Shown here piece by piece: positions 43,785 to 53,441 of a stretch of 64,000 bases of DNA. The first letter of the stretch is position 1, and each line of letters begins with the position of its first letter. A model generated the notes under the pieces. That model had not been told where the DNA came from. It saw nothing but the letters and a program-made list of their open reading frames with translations, and did no database searches. The position numbers were made by a program, and so were the translations under genes. This DNA comes from CAZHYV01 sp964537055. GTDB lineage: Bacteria > Myxococcota_A > Polyangia > Palsa-1104 > JAEUJZ01. The stretch spans positions 124,001 through 188,000 of the forward strand of contig CAZHYV010000002.1 in assembly GCA_964537055.1 (NCBI GenBank). Reading direction: 5' to 3'.

Positions 43785-44678
43785 TTGTCCGAATGGAGCT
43801 TACAAATTCTACAATCCCCCTTTGGGTATCTCTTCTCTTTCATCTGGGGCGCGCTGTTTGGCAGCTTTGCGAATGTGTGTATCTACAGAATTCCTCGGGC
43901 AAAATCGATCGTTTTTCCTGGCTCGTCCTGCACAGCGTGTCAAAAGGCAATTCCAGCCTATGATAACATCCCTCTGCTTGGATTCTTGATCTTACGAGGA
44001 CGCTGTCGGTTTTGTAAAACCCTCATTTCTTCTCGTTATCCTCTTATCGAACTTTTGATGATCGTACTAAGTCTCATTCTTTACAGAAGATTCATATTTA
44101 ATGCAGATGGTTCTGTTATCTTTCGTTTGGTTTGTTACTTAACTTCCTTTTTCTTTGTACTTACTCTGTTAATTCTATCAGCGATTGATTGGGAGCTGAA
44201 GATTCTGCCTAATAAAATCACCTATCCAGCCATAGTTGTCTTTTTTGGGTTGGGCCGCATTGTTCAGTGGGTTTCTCTTTGGAACGCCGTTTTGAGCATG
44301 ATTGGTGGCTATTTGCTGATTCGTATTCTCTCTGATGGGTATTACTACCTTACCAAACGAGAGGGACTAGGCTACGGCGATGGAAAACTTTTGGCGATTG
44401 TTGGAGGCCTGCTTGGATATCAATGTTTAATTAGCACAGTTCTCTTTGGATCCATCTTAGGAATTTTGGCAGGCATTCCTGTATTACTGTGGCAGCGACG
44501 TCACCAGACAAGCGATACTGCCCATCTTCAGACAAGCGATACCCCTCGCTTACGGCATATGTCTCTGCCGTTTGGCCCATTTCTTTCAATGGGCGCCTTC
44601 ATCGCACTGTTGTTATTTGCAGGACGAGATGTAAGTGATGTCTTATTCCGGCTAGGAAGCAAATGGTTCCTCGAATAG
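43785..44678 (+). CDS. Prepilin peptidase (type IV leader peptidase)
   Basis: 297 residues with about seven membrane segments. Cytoplasmic zinc-binding pairs CTAC (about 48) and CRFC (about 74), and the two catalytic Asp in AIDWELKILPN (about 134) and GYGDGKLL (about 197), match PilD-type aspartyl peptidases. The start is TTG at 43785: AAGGAG is eight bases before it, whereas the ATG at 43780 is out of frame and too close. Near 245 the repeat QTSDT(A/P) occurs twice (H-QTSDTAHL-QTSDTPRL), a short tandem insertion. No pilin or secretin gene is in the window. Substrate: type IV or type II pilins. Confidence 0.9.
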   Translation: MSEWSLQILQSPFGYLFSFIWGALFGSFANVCIYRIPRAKSIVFPGSSCTACQKAIPAYDNIPLLGFLILRGRCRFCKTLISSRYPLIELLMIVLSLILYRRFIFNADGSVIFRLVCYLTSFFFVLTLLILSAIDWELKILPNKITYPAIVVFFGLGRIVQWVSLWNAVLSMIGGYLLIRILSDGYYYLTKREGLGYGDGKLLAIVGGLLGYQCLISTVLFGSILGILAGIPVLLWQRRHQTSDTAHLQTSDTPRLRHMSLPFGPFLSMGAFIALLLFAGRDVSDVLFRLGSKWFLE

Positions 44679-44708
44679 AAATGACCTTTGCATAATTGGT
44701 TGTTTGCA

Positions 44709-44728
44709 TCTCCCTTAGTAATGGGAGA
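44709..44728 (+). terminator. Candidate terminator after prepilin peptidase
   Basis: TCTCCC and GGGAGA form a 6-bp stem with an 8-base loop, followed by GACTTTCCCC. It lies 31 bases after the prepilin peptidase stop and before the convergent murJ stop. T-run is poor, so only a weak candidate. Confidence 0.35.
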
Positions 44729-44766
44729 GACTTTCCCCATCAGATGGTGCTAAGAAAAGAAAGGCG

Positions 44767-46506
44767 TTAGGGATCCTTTCTAAAAACCTTTGTACGAATT
44801 TTTGTCATCATTTCTTTCACTTCTTCTACACCAAAGAGATGGCATAGACCTCCATAGAACAGCACACTTGCCAAAACGCATACAGCCAAAAATACAAGGT
44901 CTGTCCAGAATCGAATGCGGGTCTGATAAAACCAGAGGTACACAGAAGAAATTCCTTTCAGCAATCCCGCCAAAAAACCGGCAGAAAGGGTCATTTTGAA
45001 GAAGCTCTGCCCAAATTCTTGCTGCCACAGCCCTCCATAGAACCGTTGGAACATAATCAGAACAAATAAAAGATTAAACCACGCAGAAAGCACAACGCCT
45101 ACGACAAGAATTGAGTATCCATAAACTCGATAGAACAAAGCACTAATCACCACATGAACGGACATTGCCAAAAAGGCCCCAAGCATCGGAATCCGACTGC
45201 GGCCCAGCGCATAAAACGCAGGAACCACTACCTTGAGGGCGCCATACGCCAAAAGCCCCAGGCTGTAAAGACGAAGGACATGGGCGGTAGCAATAGTATC
45301 AGCGGAGGAAAACCGGCCGTGCTGAAACAAAAGCCGAATCAGAGGCTCGGAGAGAAGCCAAAGCCCCACGCAAACGGGGAGAGTAAGAAGAATCACCATG
45401 CGTAGACCCTTGCGCAGTATGACACGGATGCCTTCATAGGCCTGTGCATCCTTCTCAAAACTACTTTGGGTATATCTGGCCAAGGCCACAGTACCAATAC
45501 TCACCCCAAACAGACCCACAAATACTTGGATAAGACGGAACGCCATGATCAGCCAAACAGTAGCGCGATCCGTTCTTGAAACAAAACTTGTATTGATATA
45601 CACACTCATCTGAACGGGCAAAACTCCAATCAAGATGGGTACAAAATTTCTCAGGATTGTACGCAGCCCTGGATCACGAAAGCGAGGGTCCAGGCTTGGT
45701 CGAAATCTGTAACCTTGCCGAATCAAACTGGGTACCTGGACCAACAACTGAAAGACCGCACCTAAAAGGGTTCCTACTGACCAAAGGATAGCGATGCGTT
45801 TCAGGTTTGAGGTTTTGGACACAATAAGATAAAACCCCATTGCGATTGCAGCAAGATTAAAAAAAACTGATGAGAGTGCCGGCCATAAAAATCGACGTTC
45901 TGCATTGAGCATAGCCATCATCACAGCAGCTATCGAGATAAAAAGCAGAAATGGCATCAAGATCTGAGTGAGCTGCACGGCAAGGGCGTACTTCGCAGGG
46001 TTCTCCATAAATCCAGGTCCCCAAAAGCGGACCAGGGCAGGGGAAAAAATGATCCCTGCCACGACTAAAATGCTGACTACAGCCAAAAGCAACGTCAGTA
46101 CCAGGTTCGCTAGCCGATAGGCCTCGTTCCGGCCCTGCTCCCTTAGTCTTTTCGCAAACACAGGTTGAAATGCTACCGACAACCCCCCTTCGGCAAACAA
46201 ATCACGAAGCAAATTAGGCAGACGAAACGCCAAATTAAAAGCATCTCCATAAAAACCCGTGCCTAACAGAGCAGCCGAGAGTTGGTCCCGAAGGAGCCCA
46301 AAGATCCTTGACAACAGGGTAGCAGCAGAAATAAGAAAGGTCGCCCCTATGATACTTTTGTTAGCCTCAGGTGGGGCTGGCTCGGTTTTGTGCTCCTGCA
46401 GAATATCTACAGGGGTGGCTTGGTGGCCTTCATTCGCTTGATAGCTCTCATTCGGATGAGAAACGTCCGTTTGCTTAGAAGCATCCGTTTGTACAGCCTT
46501 TGGCAT
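44767..46506 (-). CDS. murJ: Lipid II flippase MurJ
   Basis: 579 residues, MviN/MurJ family with about 14 membrane segments. Family start of the transporter core GATFLISAATLLSRIFGLLRDQLSAALLGTG, then LFAEGGLSVAFQPVF and the characteristic Arg/Asp positions. Flips lipid II for peptidoglycan synthesis across the inner membrane. It has an extra, hydrophilic N-terminal extension of about 50 residues (KAVQTDASKQTDVSHPNESYQ, with Q/T/P-rich low complexity) before the first helix. The start ATG at 46506 is followed by this tail; no other good start was seen. Convergent with the prepilin peptidase gene. Confidence 0.94.
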   Translation of the reverse strand: MPKAVQTDASKQTDVSHPNESYQANEGHQATPVDILQEHKTEPAPPEANKSIIGATFLISAATLLSRIFGLLRDQLSAALLGTGFYGDAFNLAFRLPNLLRDLFAEGGLSVAFQPVFAKRLREQGRNEAYRLANLVLTLLLAVVSILVVAGIIFSPALVRFWGPGFMENPAKYALAVQLTQILMPFLLFISIAAVMMAMLNAERRFLWPALSSVFFNLAAIAMGFYLIVSKTSNLKRIAILWSVGTLLGAVFQLLVQVPSLIRQGYRFRPSLDPRFRDPGLRTILRNFVPILIGVLPVQMSVYINTSFVSRTDRATVWLIMAFRLIQVFVGLFGVSIGTVALARYTQSSFEKDAQAYEGIRVILRKGLRMVILLTLPVCVGLWLLSEPLIRLLFQHGRFSSADTIATAHVLRLYSLGLLAYGALKVVVPAFYALGRSRIPMLGAFLAMSVHVVISALFYRVYGYSILVVGVVLSAWFNLLFVLIMFQRFYGGLWQQEFGQSFFKMTLSAGFLAGLLKGISSVYLWFYQTRIRFWTDLVFLAVCVLASVLFYGGLCHLFGVEEVKEMMTKIRTKVFRKDP

Positions 46507-46656
46507 GGTGACCTATGCTATCGTAAATTTGAGATAGGAAGAAAATTTTTCGGCAGAAATCAACCATAGGTGGAAATTCCAATTTGCTTGCAGTTGTAAC
46601 AAGCCAATGCTAAGAAGCTTTATACTATTTTTCTAAGAAATTTTATTTAAGGATTC

Positions 46657-47907
46657 ATGCGTCGATTTGTTAAAAAACTTGGATTTCTGCTCTTCTTTGG
46701 TTCTTTCATCGATTGTTTTTCTGTATTTATTCGACCGATCTCTAAAATTCCAGTTTCTATGTCAGTTCCGCAAGAAGGAACTCCTTGCGTAAAGACGCTC
46801 AGCTTCTCGAAAGATGGGTCCCTCTTGGCGATGAATGTTCATGCTCTCGCTCAAGATGGTAGAACTTTGGCCAGCGAAATCCAGATCTGGAATGTGAACG
46901 AACAAACGTTGCTTAGTTCTGTAGCCAAGCAAACCACAGAGCATTTCTTCTACCTGTTTTGGAATGAGGCGGGGAATCTTATCGCCGTTGATGAACGCAC
47001 CGGAACTGTGAAGTTCTGGAATGCAACCTCTGGGCAACTTATCCAAGCCCTTTCCATCGGAACAAATTTCAATTTGATTCAACCGCCCATTCTTTCTAAG
47101 GATTTTTCTGTATTAGCCCTCTTGGCCCAGCAGGGGAATCCTTCAGCAACCGTGATCACATTGGTGGACGTAAGTACACAAGTGATCAAAAAACAGATGA
47201 AACCGCTTCGCCATCCGTGGATGCGTATTTTCCTATCAGAGCAGGGAGAACTTGTGGGGGCTCTTGATTCAACAAATCTTCTTGAGGTTTTCGAAAGCAA
47301 GAACGACAGCCTGACTACGTATGCCAGCTTGGACTTTAAAAAATTGGCAATCGGACAAGACCCCCAGGTCCTATCAATGTTTAGTCAACGCAATAAGGTC
47401 TATTACTTCCTGGTAAAAAGCTCTTCGGGGGATTCCACGATTTTTCAGCTTTTTCAAGCAGATACGAAAACCTTAGTGTACCAAAACCAGGTTTCAAGTT
47501 CAGCTTCATCCACTTATTCGATTTCTCCCGACGGGAGTCGTGTTGTACTCCTTTCTAACATGGATGAGAAAAATCAAGACCTCTTCCATCAGGCTACAGT
47601 CCTAGATGCAACGACAGGTGTTTTGACCACAACCTCGGCGGATGATTTCTTATTTGGCCAAACCCTTCCCTATCCCGCGTCAGATCGAGTCTTTATCGTT
47701 CGTCGTAAAAAGACAGATTCTGGTTCGACCACTCTCCCAGAGATTTGGGAAAGCTCTCTCGGTGGCCCAAAGACAGCCCTTGAGATGAACAATTGCAACT
47801 TTACAGATGCGATCTTTAGTGCGGATGGAAATAAAATAGCAGTCCCGATAGGGAAACAAGAGGAATCGAACAAAGAGGTCTGGATTTACTTCTCCCGGGG
47901 CATCTAA
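46657..47907 (+). CDS. WD40-like propeller surface protein
   Basis: 416 residues. A basic, hydrophobic N-terminus (MRRFVKKLGFLLFFGSFIDC) suggests export; FIDC is only a doubtful lipobox. WD40-type segments: CVKTLSFSKDGSLLAMN, EIQIWNVNEQTLLSS, FWNEAGNLIAVDERTGTVKFWNATSGQLIQALS, SISPDGSRVVLLSN and AIFSADGNKIAVP. A paralogue lies at 48863-50140, with an unrelated barrel-like gene between. Probably a periplasmic or surface-exposed propeller with unknown ligand. Confidence 0.72.
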   Translation: MRRFVKKLGFLLFFGSFIDCFSVFIRPISKIPVSMSVPQEGTPCVKTLSFSKDGSLLAMNVHALAQDGRTLASEIQIWNVNEQTLLSSVAKQTTEHFFYLFWNEAGNLIAVDERTGTVKFWNATSGQLIQALSIGTNFNLIQPPILSKDFSVLALLAQQGNPSATVITLVDVSTQVIKKQMKPLRHPWMRIFLSEQGELVGALDSTNLLEVFESKNDSLTTYASLDFKKLAIGQDPQVLSMFSQRNKVYYFLVKSSSGDSTIFQLFQADTKTLVYQNQVSSSASSTYSISPDGSRVVLLSNMDEKNQDLFHQATVLDATTGVLTTTSADDFLFGQTLPYPASDRVFIVRRKKTDSGSTTLPEIWESSLGGPKTALEMNNCNFTDAIFSADGNKIAVPIGKQEESNKEVWIYFSRGI

Positions 47908-47925
47908 AAAGATTTGAGGCTACTC

Positions 47926-48795
47926 ATGATAAAAAGAAGCGCACGCAAAAGATTGATATTCCTGCTCATCATTCTCCTAGGCCTTTGGGCAAAGCAATCC
48001 GAGGCAAGAACGTACCGCCCCCCCGGAGTAACGATACCCCCGCGCCCGCAAGAGTCGGGCCTGCAGGAATCGATTCCTCAAGAACCAGGTTCGAAGGATG
48101 CTCAATTTACGCCTACTTCAGGAGACTTATCCGCATCGCCCGAAACAACACCCCAAAGTCCGGGAAGCCAAACCTCAGCACCTCAAACCCAAGGGCTTCC
48201 CGGCGGAGCTCAACCGACTCTTTCTTCTCCTTGGCTACGGAGTGGGAATGCAAAGCAAAGGTTGAGTATAGGCATTGAGCTGGGCGGGGGACTTGATCTT
48301 CCCATGGCACCAATGCAGGGTTTTTTCGAAGGAAATCTCTCCTTAGGACTGTATTTCTACGACAATTGTGCATCCAAAGGAAAAACGCCCTGCCTAAGAT
48401 TTTATGCTCTCCTTCCTCAGATAGGGTCAGGGTACTACTTTAACAGTCAGTTTCCTTTTATTCAGGCCTCGGTGGGACTCGGGATGGAAATAGGAGTGAA
48501 GCCTTGGTTTGCCTGGTTTTTTCAAAGCGGCATCGGGGGTAAATTCTCATTTATGGGTCCATTTAATGATCAGCAGGCAAGAGGCGTTGATGGTTTCTCA
48601 GTACGCGAGCCTGCTGACGCCCAGATGCTTTACGGCTTTTTTCAGACAGGCGCTTCATTTCAATTATCGGCAGCCAAAGGAATTAGCCTCCAAGTTTCCG
48701 CAAAAATCGCAAATGGGCCTTCCATGTTTGGATTTTGGCAGGATGTGCTCGACCTAGGATTTTTCCTAGGACTTCGCTTTCGCCTTGGGTCATAA
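47926..48795 (+). CDS. Predicted outer-membrane protein with Pro/Gln-rich linker
   Basis: 289 residues. Sec signal (about 1-27), a Ser/Pro/Gln-rich disordered linker (about 30-110: PRPQESGLQESIPQEP, SPGSQTSAPQTQGLPGG), then a beta-rich part (LSIGIELGGGLDLPMAPMQGFF, SQFPFIQASVGLGMEIGV, GFFLGLRFRLGS) suggesting a small barrel. ATG at 47926 was chosen because TTTGAGG precedes it; TTG at 47914 is an alternative. Between the two WD40-like genes and probably cotranscribed with the first. Confidence 0.65.
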   Translation: MIKRSARKRLIFLLIILLGLWAKQSEARTYRPPGVTIPPRPQESGLQESIPQEPGSKDAQFTPTSGDLSASPETTPQSPGSQTSAPQTQGLPGGAQPTLSSPWLRSGNAKQRLSIGIELGGGLDLPMAPMQGFFEGNLSLGLYFYDNCASKGKTPCLRFYALLPQIGSGYYFNSQFPFIQASVGLGMEIGVKPWFAWFFQSGIGGKFSFMGPFNDQQARGVDGFSVREPADAQMLYGFFQTGASFQLSAAKGISLQVSAKIANGPSMFGFWQDVLDLGFFLGLRFRLGS

Positions 48796-48862
48796 GCAGA
48801 TATTGCAAGCGACTAGACCCATGCCACAAAAAGCCGACTTGCTCCATCATTAAGGAACTCTC

Positions 48863-50140
48863 ATGAGATATTTTCTAGCTCCAAAACGTTTCTTCCTCCT
48901 CTTAGTAGCTCTTTTGATTCAGTGCCGTACTGAACCGCCCCCAATCCTGCCTGTTTTTCGACTCTCCCTCTCCGTGGACCATCCTCAAGGAGAACGATAT
49001 CAGGTAGAATCGTTTCGTTTCTCACCGGATGGCATGTATCTTGCGGTCAACCTTTATGGCTCCACAAAGGATGGAAATGTAGTTACAAACGAAATCCAAA
49101 TTTGGGATGTGAACGAGCAACGGCTTATCAGCAAAGCGGCAAAGCTCCCTACAGAAAATTTTTCTCAAGTCTTTTGGAACCGAGAGAGTAACGGATTTCT
49201 TGCCCTAGAGAAAACAGCGGGCGTCGTAAAGTTTTGGAAGCTGGACGGAACCCTGGATACGACGTTATCATTCAATGGTTCTTTTGAATTGCAGCAGACC
49301 CCAAAAGCTTCGGAGGACTCTTCATTGCTTGTTTTCTCAGCAAATCAAACGGTAAATCAGAATAAAAGTGTGTTGATTCATGCAATCGATACGCAAAAGC
49401 GGCAAGTGCTCTTTTCGAAGGATTTACGGTCCGATATAAACATTAAACTATTTGCTACAAGAAATGGTCAGTGGATAGGGTTTTCCTCGAAGAATAGCAG
49501 CCTAACTACCCTAAATGTATGGGAGACAACGGATTTGGTTTCTAACCCCAATGTTCTTCCTCGGTGGGAATTTTATTTTCCATCCTCTAAAGAGGTCCTG
49601 GTACTCATAAATGGCCATGATTCTTCGGCTCCTCAGGTTATGGTCAGTAGCTATATAGGCATTTTTAATTTGCAAACAATTCAAGCAGATACAAATGCGG
49701 TTGTGCAGAATATAAGCTTTCCTATCACTCCTCCTTACCTAGTTCAAGTTTCTGCTCAAGACAGACAGGTAGTTATATTGTCTGATCCTGACCAAATAGA
49801 TCGTGACCTTTTTCAGCGCATTACGATATGGGACTCAGAGACCAACGCTCTCATTACCAAAGTTGTCAATCCAGAGGCCGAATTTCTATTCTCTGCAGCT
49901 GGCTCTATCCCAAATCCAGAGCGGACTTTCCTGGTTCGTAAGAAATATTACCACGAACGAGGGACATATTCGGTCCTCCCCCAAATTTGGGATTCATCCT
50001 TAAATCCCTTGGTCAGTCTGGTTGGCAAGGAACCGGTTACCTCCACAATGATCTTTAGTACGGATGGAACCAAAGCGGCTGCTCAGGCAATCTACGAGGA
50101 TAATGCAGAAATTTATGTCTATTACCTGAAGGGAATCTAA
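48863..50140 (+). CDS. WD40-like propeller lipoprotein
   Basis: 425 residues. A hydrophobic start and lipobox-like LLIQC (about 21) suggest SPII lipidation. WD40-type segments parallel those of the upstream paralogue: SFRFSPDGMYLAVNLYGSTK, EIQIWDVNEQRLISKAA, FWNRESNGFLALEKTAGVVKFW and MIFSTDGTKAAAQ. The IQIW(N/D)VNEQ block is almost identical in both, so they arose by duplication. No family name is confident beyond WD40-like. Confidence 0.75.
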   Translation: MRYFLAPKRFFLLLVALLIQCRTEPPPILPVFRLSLSVDHPQGERYQVESFRFSPDGMYLAVNLYGSTKDGNVVTNEIQIWDVNEQRLISKAAKLPTENFSQVFWNRESNGFLALEKTAGVVKFWKLDGTLDTTLSFNGSFELQQTPKASEDSSLLVFSANQTVNQNKSVLIHAIDTQKRQVLFSKDLRSDINIKLFATRNGQWIGFSSKNSSLTTLNVWETTDLVSNPNVLPRWEFYFPSSKEVLVLINGHDSSAPQVMVSSYIGIFNLQTIQADTNAVVQNISFPITPPYLVQVSAQDRQVVILSDPDQIDRDLFQRITIWDSETNALITKVVNPEAEFLFSAAGSIPNPERTFLVRKKYYHERGTYSVLPQIWDSSLNPLVSLVGKEPVTSTMIFSTDGTKAAAQAIYEDNAEIYVYYLKGI

Positions 50141-50264
50141 GCCAGAGTAACGAAGAGAATCTATTTCCACCCATTTTTCCTAGCGCTCCGTTAGCATTTT
50201 CGCTAAATTTTTCTTTATTTTACGCTAGCTTTTTCTAGAGAAATTGTGCAAAACAGGTGCAGGT

Positions 50265-51485
50265 ATGTCGACTCAATTATCTGCTGATCTGGCGTCTTTA
50301 AAAATTAATCGAGAGAAACCTTCAGGAAGAGGTAAAAGTGTTGTCTACGTTCTTCTAGGAATTTTGGTGATCGCTGGTCTTTCCGTTTCCGGGGTGCTGG
50401 CATGGCCCTACATGATGGCAAAAGTATTTAAAACCGAGGTAGAATTTAGCGAAGTGATGTTGGTTTCTCCCATTCAAGCTTCGGTAGGTCTTACCGCGAC
50501 GGGTTACGTCATTCCCCAGACTATCTCCAAAGTAGGCTCAAAGATTCAAGGCCGGATTCAAAAAATTCTCGTAAAACAGGGGGATCATGTCAAGGCCGGA
50601 GATGCCTTGCTTATGCTCGATGAGAGCGAGCAGAAAAGCGCCATTCTTGCAGGAAAGGCACGCCTCTTTGCAGCTCGGGCGCGTATCCAGACGGCAAGAG
50701 CAAACCTGAAGGAAACCAAGCTTCAACTTCAGCGGGCGGAGCAACTTCTAAAACAGGGAGCAGAAGCACAGGCCCGGGTGGAAGATTTGGCAGCCCACGC
50801 CTCTTCGCTTGCATCAGCAGTTCAGGCTGCGATCTCAGAGGCCAAAGCAGCAGAGTCTGATTTAGAAACCTTACAAATCAACCTCGGTCTCCTCAGAATT
50901 CACGCTCCTATCTCGGGAACTGTAGTGACCAAGCCCCCTGAGATGGGTGAAGTGGTTACACCGCAGGCCCCTTTGCTTGAACTCGTGGATTTTTCTAGTT
51001 TGGTGGTTGAAACCGATATTCCCGAGGCACGCTTAGACAAAATCAAAGTGGATATGCCCTGCGAGATCGTCCTTGACGCGTTTCCTCAGAAGAGATTTCG
51101 TGGCCGCATGCTCGAGATTGTTCCGAAGCTCAACCGGGCAAAAGCAGCGGCGATTGTGAAGGTTCGTTTTCAAGACCCGCCGGATGGTGTACTTCCCGAG
51201 ATGGCGGCTCGCGTTAGTTTCTTGACGAACGAACTTGACCAAAAGATGATGACGCAGAAGCCAAAAACCATCGTCCCTAAGAACACGTTGACGACACGTC
51301 AAGGACAGAAGGTCGTCTTTGTTGTGCATGAGGACCAAGTTAAAATGGTGAACATCATCCTAGGAGAACAAACTGGGGATGGCTATGAACTCAAGGAAGG
51401 ACCTAGTCCCGGAACCAAATTGGTCAAAAACCCGCCAAATACATTAGCCGACGGACAGAAAATTAAGGAAAAGGCACAAGATTAA
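50265..51485 (+). CDS. MacA/HlyD-type periplasmic adaptor of ABC exporter
   Basis: 406 residues. One N-terminal membrane anchor (VVYVLLGILVIAGLSVSGVLAW, about 28-50). Lipoyl/barrel-sandwich motifs IQGRIQKILVKQGDHVKAGDALLMLDE and IHAPISGTVVTKPPEMGEVVTPQAPLLE flank a coiled-coil hairpin (ARIQTARANLKETKLQLQRAEQLL). Fits MacA-like proteins that link a MacB or LolD-type ABC transporter to the outer membrane. MSTQLS at 50265 has AGG just before it; the upstream in-frame Met at 50244 is less likely. First gene of the exporter operon. Confidence 0.88.
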   Translation: MSTQLSADLASLKINREKPSGRGKSVVYVLLGILVIAGLSVSGVLAWPYMMAKVFKTEVEFSEVMLVSPIQASVGLTATGYVIPQTISKVGSKIQGRIQKILVKQGDHVKAGDALLMLDESEQKSAILAGKARLFAARARIQTARANLKETKLQLQRAEQLLKQGAEAQARVEDLAAHASSLASAVQAAISEAKAAESDLETLQINLGLLRIHAPISGTVVTKPPEMGEVVTPQAPLLELVDFSSLVVETDIPEARLDKIKVDMPCEIVLDAFPQKRFRGRMLEIVPKLNRAKAAAIVKVRFQDPPDGVLPEMAARVSFLTNELDQKMMTQKPKTIVPKNTLTTRQGQKVVFVVHEDQVKMVNIILGEQTGDGYELKEGPSPGTKLVKNPPNTLADGQKIKEKAQD

Positions 51486-51593
51486 CCTTTACACAGGCAA
51501 TTTTTGCCCAACTCCCTTATTTCTCATGAAAATTGTTGAAATTTCTTTCGTATCTCGCTACGAAAGGCATTAAGGAGCTTTCGTAGAACTATT

Positions 51594-52274
51594 ATGATCA
51601 TCACCCAGCCGATTGTACGACTCAACCAGATTAGAAAAACATACCTCCGAGGGAAAGAGCCTATTCATGTGCTCGAAAATCTAAATCTTGAGATTCCCCA
51701 AGGATCGTTTGAGGCATTTATGGGTCCTTCTGGTTCGGGGAAATCCACCCTCCTTAACCTGATCGCAGGGCTTGATAAACCAAGTGCTGGCAGCATTTCT
51801 GTGGACGGAATCGAGCTTACAAAGCTCAATGAAGGCGAACTTGCCAAATTTCGAGCGAATACGCTTGGTTTTATTTTCCAAACCTACAACTTGCTCCCTG
51901 TCTTAACCGCCCAGGAAAACGTAGAGCTTCCCCTCATTTTAACGAAGGTTCCAGCCAACGAAAGGAAAACCCGGGCGCAAACAGCGCTTCGCATCGTGGG
52001 CCTAGAAGAGCGGATGCACCACTACCCCCGTCAGCTATCCGGTGGACAAGAGCAACGCGTCGCCATTGCAAGAGCCATAGTAAATGATCCCAAGCTGATT
52101 GTGGCCGACGAACCTACAGGCGATCTGGATCGACAAAGCGCAGATGAAATTTTAAATCTCCTCGAAGCCCTCAATAAGCAGTTTGGTAAAACCATTGTGA
52201 TGGTCACTCACGATCCTGCAGCAGCAGAACGAGCCACCATCACAAGGCGACTGAACAAAGGAATCTTGGTATGA
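51594..52274 (+). CDS. ABC transporter ATPase, MacB/LolD type
   Basis: 226 residues. Walker A GPSGSGKSTLLNLIAG (about 44-59), signature LSGGQEQRVAIARAIVNDPKLIVADEPTGDLD with Walker B, and the D-loop are all intact. Matches the MacB/LolD/FtsE class that drives FtsX-type permeases without substrate transport through the membrane. Its stop overlaps the first permease start by four bases, indicating tight coupling. Confidence 0.93.
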   Translation: MIITQPIVRLNQIRKTYLRGKEPIHVLENLNLEIPQGSFEAFMGPSGSGKSTLLNLIAGLDKPSAGSISVDGIELTKLNEGELAKFRANTLGFIFQTYNLLPVLTAQENVELPLILTKVPANERKTRAQTALRIVGLEERMHHYPRQLSGGQEQRVAIARAIVNDPKLIVADEPTGDLDRQSADEILNLLEALNKQFGKTIVMVTHDPAAAERATITRRLNKGILV

Positions 52275-53437
52275 ACCTATTTCTTCTTTCTCTACGCAAT
52301 GTTTGGAGGAACCGGCTACGGGCTGTTTTGACCGTACTAGGCATTGCGGTTACGCTGCTTGCTTTTGTGCTGATCCGAACGGTCCTGACCGCCTGGAATG
52401 TTGGGGCTGAGCATGCAGCCAAAGACCGTATTGCAACCCGAAACAAAATCACGATTATAGTCCCTCTTCCAAAGCACTATATTCAAACCATCCGCGAGGT
52501 TCCTGGAATCAAAGAGGCCACGTTTATGAACTGGTTCGGCGCAAAGGATCCGAAGCATGAAAAGGAATTCTTTGGCTCCATGGCCGTAGACACAAAAAGC
52601 TTCTTGTCGGTGTATGACGAAATTATTGTCTCTGCCGACCAAAAACAGGCTTGGCTTGAAAACCGTAAAGGTGCACTCGTTGGGGATGTGCTTGCAAAGA
52701 AGGTAGGATGGAAGGTTGGAGATACAATTATTCTAACGGGGACCATTTACCCCGGAGATTGGCAGTTTCAAATTGCAGGAATTTATACAACCTCTCGAAA
52801 ATCGATGGATCGATCTTCTTTCTTTTTTCATTGGGATTATCTTAATGAGTCTCTCGAAGAGCGGAACAAAAACCAAATTGGTTGGGTAGTCAGCCGCGTT
52901 AACGACCCCAGCAAAGGGGCGGATATCAGCAAAACCATTGATCGTATTTTCGAAGAAAAAGAGATGCAAACGCTCACCATGAGCGAGCGGGCAATGAACC
53001 TTTCATTTATAGGGATGCTCTCAGCAGTCCTAACAGCGCTCAAGATCGTTTCCGTGGTCATCCTGCTCATTATGGCCCTCATTTTGGGGAACACGATGGC
53101 AATGAGTTCACGAGAGAGGACGAAAGAATACGGAACGCTCCGAGCGATTGGTTTTTTGCCTCAGCACATCGCCATGTCTGTATTGTTTGAGTCCATTTTG
53201 ATCGGAGTCATTGGCGGGGCCATCAGTCTTTTAATCTCCTACCCTCTCATCAACCAAGGCATGGGCCGGTTTATTGAAGAGAATATGGGTGGATTTTTCC
53301 CCTACTTCCGTATCGAAACTTCGACAATGATCTTGGCGATTCTTCTGTCTGTAGCTCTTAGCATTGTCGCCGGACTTATCCCCGCGTATCGCGCCTCAAA
53401 GCTCAACGTCATCGCAGCCTTACGAAAGGTAGGATAA
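52271..53437 (+). CDS. ABC transporter permease, FtsX family (first)
   Basis: 388 residues. MacB-like topology: one N-terminal helix (about 15-35), a large periplasmic domain (about 45-255), then three C-terminal helices including the FtsX core (SRERTKEYGTLRAIGFLPQHI and LSIVAGLIPAYRASKLNVIAALRKVG). It pairs with the next gene, which has the same size and topology. The ATG overlaps the ATPase stop by four bases. Confidence 0.9.
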   Translation: MNLFLLSLRNVWRNRLRAVLTVLGIAVTLLAFVLIRTVLTAWNVGAEHAAKDRIATRNKITIIVPLPKHYIQTIREVPGIKEATFMNWFGAKDPKHEKEFFGSMAVDTKSFLSVYDEIIVSADQKQAWLENRKGALVGDVLAKKVGWKVGDTIILTGTIYPGDWQFQIAGIYTTSRKSMDRSSFFFHWDYLNESLEERNKNQIGWVVSRVNDPSKGADISKTIDRIFEEKEMQTLTMSERAMNLSFIGMLSAVLTALKIVSVVILLIMALILGNTMAMSSRERTKEYGTLRAIGFLPQHIAMSVLFESILIGVIGGAISLLISYPLINQGMGRFIEENMGGFFPYFRIETSTMILAILLSVALSIVAGLIPAYRASKLNVIAALRKVG

Positions 53438-53441
53438 TCCT

